Assembly: GCA_914767715.1 (NCBI GenBank)
Contig: OU612068.1
Span: forward strand, 9,734,001 to 9,798,000
DNA length: 64,000 bases
Source: Membranipora membranacea
Lineage: Eukaryota > Bryozoa > Gymnolaemata > Cheilostomatida > Membraniporidae
Direction: 5' to 3'
Part shown: positions 50,601-59,600 of the stretch, one piece after another
How the letters are laid out: every line of letters begins with the position of its first letter
How positions within the stretch are numbered: position 1 is the stretch's first letter
Made by a program: the position numbers and the translations under genes
Notes under the pieces: model-generated
What the model was told of the DNA's origin: nothing
Database searches by the model: none
The model's input: only the letters and a program-made list of their open reading frames with translations

Positions 50601-53600
50601 ATTACAAACTTTATTGTATACAAGTAAAATCTTTACAAAAATCTAAGATTTGACCATCAAGGTGATATTATTTTGGTTTTGCCAGCTCACCTGCTCACCC
50701 AGCTCAGGAACATCACCTGAGAAATTACTGTTCATTTGGATCAAGGCTCGTTTGATGCGACTTACTTCTTTGAAATAATGTGATAGGAGCTTAGCCACAA
50801 GTCACACATCATCACGTGTTAAAGCTTGTAGTTATATAGTTTGACTTTTTCCCCAGAGCTTAAACGGTTTGGTCTGTCTATTTGCAGCGATTTCTGTATG
50901 GAATTCTGTCAGAGCTTGGAAATGGCACTGCACCAACAGCCATCCACACAGGAATGAAAGAAGCATCAACAGGCCTTGTCAGGTTCAGTGACGGTGACCT
51001 TGTACCTTCATCTGCGCTTGGGGCTCTGTCAATCACAGACTCCCCTTCCGCAAACAAGGGGTGTGGAATGCTATGGAATAAATACTTCTCAACATGGAGA
51101 GATAACGTTGATATGTTCGGGGACTGCACTGAGACAAGGCCTTTTATCTGCACACGAGACCTGACAACACCAGGTTGGTTATTTATATTCCAATATATAT
51201 TTATAAAACATGATAATACAGAGTAAGGACATATATCCTAACTCTGTGATGATAACATAATGGATGATCTTTCAGATGGACTATTCATAATTCTATCTCA
51301 TATAAAATGATCAGTTCTTTTGGTCTTACAAACATTATGTGAATGCATGCCGATTCAGATGGGAGTAAATCCTGCCCTGCTCTAAAAACATACTGGTGAT
51401 ATTTGGGAAACCGCCAAATGAAAATGATCCAACCCTTCCTTAATTTGTTTATCTGAATTAAATACCTTTTTGGTCACTTCTGGTTTTTACGGACATTCAG
51501 TATTAGAAGGAATGTTCATAGCTCATAAAATTAGTAATGACTTTACATACCTATTTCATAATCACTCATAGTCCATATGTGCCAAAATGATAATGTTGAA
51601 TTCCTGTTGTCTGATAGTTAGGGTCAGGTGTTACAAGCCAGCCTTGTCAGGTAGCCGTAAACAAGAACGCGGCAAGGCTAGTTAAAAGCACCTTTCATCC
51701 TGAAGGTTCTGCCGTGACTTTAACCACTTCATTAATTGTTCTAAAACACGCTGCTCAGAAGGGAAGACTGTATTTTCATGGATTGAGGGACAATCTTCAA
51801 AACTTTATTGACCAAAAAAAATTATGCAATGTATTAGTATCACAAATAACTAGAAAAACCATTGTTTTAAGACAAGTATCAAAGCACAGATTTACAATTG
51901 ATGCTGTTTGATGTAGTTGTAGCTGCTGACAGTGTGAGCGTAGTGGTGATACGAGAGTCTGCGACCTTGACCTGTTCTGTTACCGGTCTGGATGATGTAT
52001 CTGGTACTATAGTGTGGATGAAAGATCATAATTACTTCCCCACCCAAGAGCACAGCAGAACTATTCCACTGACCAGTGATGGCTATAAACTTCTCACCAA
52101 TGACCTTTCAAACAGGTTAGTGTTGATAACACACAGCCTTGTCACACTGCTATTTTTTCAAAACAAAAAAGAAGCTGGGTTTCAAGGCTAGATTAATCAT
52201 ACTTGCCATATGAAACAAGATTAAAAACAGGAAGTATTTTTCTACGATTTCAAATTTAAATGACCACAATGACCATAATTTTCTCTAATGCAAATTTGGG
52301 TTTCATAAGTATTCAATGACTGGACAACAATCTAATTCTGTTTTGTATGCAATTTAGATTGCAAATTATCATATTTGTCTGTGGTTCGCCATAAAATCCA
52401 GCTCAAAAACAGATTAAAGTCTTTGAAACTCTGAGTTGACGGGATCCTTTATGTTGCAACAGCCAACAACTTTGATAAATTCTCAGCTTCAAAGCCGGGC
52501 AAGGGAATGGTGGATATTTGATGGCGTCATCAATTTCCATTGAAACCAATGGAGCATGTCAGTTAGTGTAGATTTTACTTATTTTTTTGTCCTGTCTATA
52601 CAGTATTGAGCTATGATGTGGCTTGACAGCTTACACTGAAATTGTTGCCATGAAATGCCAGCTTCCGTATAATAAATTCCAGACAAATGATCACTTACGA
52701 AACAGATCAGAGCAAGTTCAACTGTTCAGCTAAACTTTGTGTGCCAAAATGGTAGAACATGAACAATGTTGACCAAGAAGTTGCGCAACAATACAAAACT
52801 AAGGAAGGTATACTTAGCATGTGTGGTTTATCCCGGATCACCCCAAGGCAGTGTGTCGTTATTGACTAATAAAATATCAAATCAATGCCGCTTTTATTTC
52901 AAAAAAGGATTACGGGAATGATGGAAATCATCATCAAATGAATTGGCTTTATAAATATTTTCTATTTTCAGTGACCCGTTTTTTTCGAATGAAGTTTGGT
53001 TGGAATCATTTTTAATAAGTTAATATCTCTGAGAAAATTTACTTTCAATTTCTAATGCAGGACTGTGGGTAATGGCGAGCTGGCTGGTATATATGCTTGT
53101 GAATTTTGGCAGACATATCCAAGGGAGCAGTATAAATCACCTGGACTCTCTATCACATTCAACGGTAAGTTGACACAGTTGTTATGCATAAGTGTTTTCA
53201 AGTGCGAAATTTGAATATGAGGATCAAAATGTCAGCCATATATTTTGTCCAGGGTATGTGTCGATTTTCTGGCAGGTAACAGTTATTGAACATATTGAGA
53301 AGTTGAATTATGGCTGTCAAGTAAAAGTACATCTGCCAACTGACTGGCGCCCGTAAACAACCTACTGTCTAGAACATGCGCAACAGGCCAACCATGTCGC
53401 TCTAAATATCTCAATGTTCACCGACCAATTTGACTTGATCAGGTAGTGAAGCCTGCCCTGCATAAAAATACGAATTTGTCTAGTCTACCTCTGAATTTTT
53501 TTAAAATTCGGTTAAGCAAATCCAGGGCTTGCCATATAAAGTTGCTACAGATACTATATTGCTGCAGATATTTTGCTGCTTTGATACTTATCAGATCTCT

Positions 53601-56600
53601 AGTCAGAACAACTTATCCGGGAGATAAACAACCATCACTTAAAGACCTGGCTAATGACGGTAGTGCAGCAAATTGTATTTGAGCTTAGGTGAATCAGCTA
53701 CCCTTAAAAATCATGAACCTCACCCAATACCCCAACCGCAGTGCTATCATGATTATTAGCTTTAATTCTAGCTTCATTATTATTAATTTTTAGTTTAATA
53801 TCATCATCATAATATAATATATATAATTATGATTATGTAAGCCTTCAATATTCACCTATAGATACAACCAGTCTGAGGATGTCGACTACTCTCAATGAAG
53901 TGCCGTGGCTCTCCGAGTTAGAGGGATTTAACTATCGAGTGAGTCAGCGAGATGAGTTAAGTACTGAAGTACAGCGAGTCTATGACATTCTCCTAGCCAA
54001 GGTTCAGTCTACACTGGCTAACCTCACCCGGGAGGATGTCAGCTATGGTGTCAACATCATTCAACTCAGGTTAGTTTTGTTGACTGCAAAGCCAAGTTGG
54101 GCCAAGCTCAACTCACTTAACTTTGTATCTAAAAGCCATGGACATTAATCCATCCCTTTAACAGGGTTGGTACTTACGGCATCTGGTAATGTTTGATTGT
54201 TTGCTCCTTGGTTGTTCTACTATTGGATTTATAGCAAACCTTCTTTCAAGGTCTGAAAGGGGAACCCAGGATCTGACTTGATACAGAAGCCTCAGTTTGG
54301 GAGTTACACTGATTCCATCTTGATAACATGATAATTAAGCATACCAAACATAAATGCAGACCAGGAAATTGAAAATGTTTCAGCTATATTTATTGTGTAA
54401 ATGGGATGGTAACTGACAATAATCGCCAAACTTAATTCCAACCCACTCACATATAAGGTGCCTGTCAATTTTAGACTTGTGATTGTGGTTGTCATGATGG
54501 CTTTATTATGCCAGCCATGCCTGGCATCATGGATAATAACGTCACCAAAATGGCTTTGGCTTATTGAAATACAAGAATAGGTTGAATTAACTTCTCGGAA
54601 TTGGAGGGCAGGGCTCTTAGACAACCGGAGAAGCATCGCCCTATCGTGGGGCAACCATAGACTTAGTAATTATGAAGACTATGGGTGCAATTGATCGTTT
54701 TCTCGCTCTAAGAAACAAGCAACGCAACGATCGCCAGACAAGCGTGTTTTTGTTTCTGATTGTTCTGCCCACTAAGGTTGCCTTCAAAATGCTGCGGTTT
54801 TCAACACCTTGAATTTGGCGAAATCTGTCTGAGTGCCTGGACCTGCTGGATACACCCAAACCAAATGGTTGTAAATGTATTTAGATAAGAACTATGAACT
54901 CAACCCCTGCCAATTAGGAGGTCTGAGAACTGAGAAATTCTTGTGAGCAGTCATGTTCTGAGGTCAACAAGTTACTTTAACTATCCTCCTATATCTGTAA
55001 ACTTTCCAGGAAACCTCTTTAAACAAATAAATCAAATTGAAGCCAGCGGTTGCAATCCTTCCAGCAGTCCCTAAGCCGTCTCACTAGTGTCTAATCTTGG
55101 AAAATTACTTTTATAGACAGACAAAGGACGGGAAAACCGAAGTGGACTACAGGATTACAATGAGTGGGGAGCAGGTAGCAAGATCTAAGAATACTAACAA
55201 CGCGACTAGTCAGCATGATGCTGACTACCTACAGAATGTGGTTACCACTTTGGAGAGCGCAGACCTGGTGTCAAACTCAAGTACTGGCGGCAACAATTCC
55301 ATCACTGGCCAATGTAAGTAGTGATGTATAACTGAATATGTGATTCTTGATGTCTTCCTGCAATATTTTTCATGAAGAATGGCATGGTAATTATATCCAC
55401 AATCCTGAGCAAGGCTTTATCCATGATCATTTTTCACCTAAATTCTGACTGATCCAAAATGGATTCAAGCCTTGTGTGTGATCGCAGTTGGATCTCAATA
55501 AATCTAGCTCGAGTAACCTCAGCGCTTCATCCATAAATCAGAGTATCACTATCCTCACCTACCTCAACTCAACCGAATCGAAATTAGATTATGTGTTTCT
55601 TGCAATAAATGATATTTATTTGTTGAGGTTTTCTAAATATATATAATATATATATTTCTTATAATAATTTTATTGCAGTCACCTGCCTGGCGACGACTGT
55701 TTACCACCCTACCACCAACGAGAGTTACATGCTTCCTATGAGACAATCTAACACTACTAAGGCAGAACATGGGGATTGCCTAGGAGTAAGACAAGCCATG
55801 CTCAAAGCCACATGTGTCTATAGCGAAGTCACCAGGAAGTCTACTTGGCAAACAACATTTTTACCTTGCGATGTTGACTGCTTGCAGTCATCAGTCACCC
55901 ATTCTGTGACCGATGAAACATTCAAGCTGCGAACAGCACTTAATGGGCAGCAGCTGTCTTTATTGGGCTTGTGTGGCAGCAGGTCACAGGTATTAGTTAT
56001 TGCTCAATGTACAGGTAGTACTTGGGAAACTACTGAAAAGGAATGCACTCTGAGTTGTCCGATATCAGAGTTAAGTCACAGTCAATGGACGTCCTCTCCA
56101 TCACAGAGCGAATATGTAACAGGTCAAAGCTATGAATTTAGCATACCATGCAATGGTGTTAACAAAACCGTCATGACAGCCTATTGCAATGAGAACACTC
56201 AATGGGAAAATATCACACAAGATCTTTGTGTTCCAACTTGTGAATCGAGAGACGTACAACATCCCATTGGTCAAGGATGGACCCTGAATAGAACAGAGCT
56301 AGACCAAAGTGTCAGCCTCAATGGACTGTGCAACAACGTATCTGTCACTTTGGGTACTGCTATGTGTGAGGGAGATATGGCAGCCGGTGGAACATGGAAG
56401 CTAACATACGCTGACTGTCAAGCAAGTTGCCCGCCACAATCAGCACAACACCCGGTCACAGGGCAATCTTGGAATATTGGATCAACCCGGTTGAACCAAA
56501 ACAGGACAATTACAGGCCGATGTAACAACGTTACAACTCAGATGGGTGTGGCAGTATGCTCTGGAGATTTATCAACAGGAGGCGTTTGGGATTTCATATT

Positions 56601-59600
56601 TAGCAAATGTGAAGCATTTTGTCCTGCACGGGATGTAGTGCATCCCACTGGGGCAACGTGGAGACTAAAAGAGAAGAATATCAATACCAATCATACACTA
56701 CGTGGTATTTGTGACAACGTCAGAATGACATTAGCGAGGGCCTCGTGCAGAGGTGATTATAAGAACGGAGGTGAATGGACAATCAGCTTCATACCATGTG
56801 AAGCTAAATGTGCTGCAAGTAATGCAACTCATCCAATAGGGACAACATGGCCACTCGGCATCGCAGACTTTGGACAAATTGAGGGGCTTACCGGCCTCTG
56901 TAATAATCAGACAACAGTTCTGGCAGAAGCTACATGTGTCGGAGATCTGAAACGAGGCGGTGAATGGAATGTTACATACGCTCCCTGTGAGGCTCAATGC
57001 AATACCAGGGAGGTCACCCACGATATCGGCCAAACATGGACTCTCGAGGCAGCTTCACTAGGCGTCGAAACTAATCTCAGTGGATTCTGTGATAATCAGA
57101 CAGAAACACTCGGTAGGGCTGAATGTGTTGGTGATCATGTCTACGGTGCGGAATGGGACATCAAATATAAACCATGCGAAGTTACATGCAGTCCAACAAC
57201 TTTCACCCATCCAGTTACAGAGGTGACTGTAAACCTTGATGAAGGTCAAATAGATGAGGAACAGATTATTGAGTTTACATGTGATGGGAGCGCTATACCA
57301 GTACAGGTGATCTGTGAAGGTACAGCTTCCAGCGGAGCTGCCTGGAAGCTCGACCAGTTTCCGGAATGTTCTCCCGTATGCCCAGAGACCCAATGGTACG
57401 ATTCAGTCACTCAGTTTAACTACACTGTGAGCCCAGCAGCTCTAAACTCTCACTCTACAGTCAAAGCCTACTGCGGAGGATCTGAGATGGTACGCTTTTT
57501 GGCTGAATGTCATGGTGATATCGTCACAGGTGTCTTCTGGCAGAATGAGGAGTTTGACTGTAGTCCTTCTTGTAACCAACACACCACAACTCACCCCGAT
57601 ACTGGAGCATTGCTTGTTTTTCCTTCCACCGATTACGATGAGTTGTACACAATCAGAGGACAATGCAGCGGTAGGGAGAATGTCACACTTGCTTCAGCTC
57701 GTTGTGGGGGAAGTAGGGCCGAGGTTCCTTCCTGGTATGATGTTAGAATAATTGATTGTATTGGATTTTGTGAGCCATCGAATGTAAGCTACCCTGATGG
57801 CCGGCCATCATATCGCCTCCCTGAGGGAAGGATCGGGGATAGAGAGTTGGTGAACAGTACATGTGCACTTAGAGCTTACACAGAGATATCGGCTGAGTGT
57901 TCAGGAAGCGCCGAGGATGGAGGAGAATGGGCTTATAGTGTCAACAGGTATGTATTGTTAGTCATCTGCTTAAAATCCATTTTCAAATCTTCTAGCATTT
58001 AGTTCATTTGGTATTGAATGGCAGAAGTTTCCGCCCTTTTAAAATGCAGATACAGGCTTGCAGTGTTTTATCTCTGTTTCCTTGTTTTGGTTTGTGTTTT
58101 TCTTGCCAGAGATCAGACCTTGAAACTTTCAAGAGGCTTTTAAGAGCAAATCGAACTTCAATATTTGACATTAATATGTTGATCAGGCACTTATAGGAAA
58201 TGATTTATGCTAAAATTCAATCAAATCAAATTCTACACTTTTTTCCTGTTTTGTTGTCTCTCAACCAAATAGATATCAATCACTGAGGTAAATAATGTGA
58301 AGGGGAGATATTCCTAGAAAATACTCATGCAACGCAAAGTCATCAACCTTCATTTGGAAAGTTGTCAATTAAAAAGAGTCTAAAATTAGTCTCATTGAGG
58401 CTCTCAGTTTGCTTGACAATATTCCCTATTTTGGCAGAAAATCCACCACCAATCACCTGTTTTTCAGTTTCTGATTTTACCACAAATCAACATAACCTCA
58501 TTTTGTTCCTTACAGCTGTGATGTTGATACAGCATGTCCTACGCAGCAGTTTGTACATCCGGATACAAAGTTGAAACTGTTTGTGAACCAAACCGAGCCG
58601 GGCCCCGATCGAATCGAGGCACTGGGGACATGTCAGGGAGAAGAGGTAGTCATGATGAGCGCTGTATGTGAGGCAGTACTAGACGGCTCGGGCCAATGGG
58701 TGGACGCCAACTATACAGAATGTGTCACAGACATGACTGATCAACTGGCTAACTTAATGGATGTAAGTTTATGTCAACACTATACTGTTATTAGTAAGCA
58801 ATTCCATGACCAAAACTTTATAGAGACACTCTTGAGTTTAACTTTTGTCTTGATATAAAAAATGCTTGATGCAAAAATTGTTAATTTCAAGTATAACTCA
58901 AGATTTGTTGAAAAAAATGACAATATAGGGTGCTCGTTCGAGAAGGTCGAACCCGTCTAACGACGCCCATGTTACAGAGTGAATGAAGTGGTCGACGCCT
59001 AAAACACTCAATGTCTGTAATGTCTTAGAAGGTAATTACCCCTGAAACCTTTAGTCTTCATGCTGATACGCTGATCAAAAGTCAGTTACTTAACTAATAA
59101 TAAAAAAAAAACTTGGAAAACAAGTGTTCTCCTACAGCCGCCCTTAATTTAATTAGTCCTATATTCTTTACCAAAATCTTAAATGTCCATATATGGCTTC
59201 AATAATGTTCTAGTTCTACATGGTAGGAAGCAATCATTCACTATAAACCCTGAATAAAAAATATCGGTTATTGGTATTTTTGGCTCTAGCTTAAGAATAC
59301 TAATAAACATGTGCGTCAGGATCTGGGCATTTTCCAAATTTAGCCCATTTTTTCATCATAACAAAATGCAAACTCTCTTGAATGTATCGGATCATTATTT
59401 CATCATTTGTTTGGCTCTTGCCTTTGTTGTCTCATCTAATTAAGACAAATGTTTGCTACAATGATAATACATTAATTTAATGTCAGCAACAATTCAGCAT
59501 TTGTAATGTTTTTCTAATGTATTTTTTCTGTAATATGGTAGTTTTTTCTGTTCTGTAATGTTTCTAATCACTTTTTCTATTGCATTTTAGTTTTACAAAG

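Noticed and set aside
56731-57663. Minus-strand open frames of 73-111 codons opposite the Cys-repeat exon
   Set aside because: Antisense shadows of a strongly supported coding exon.
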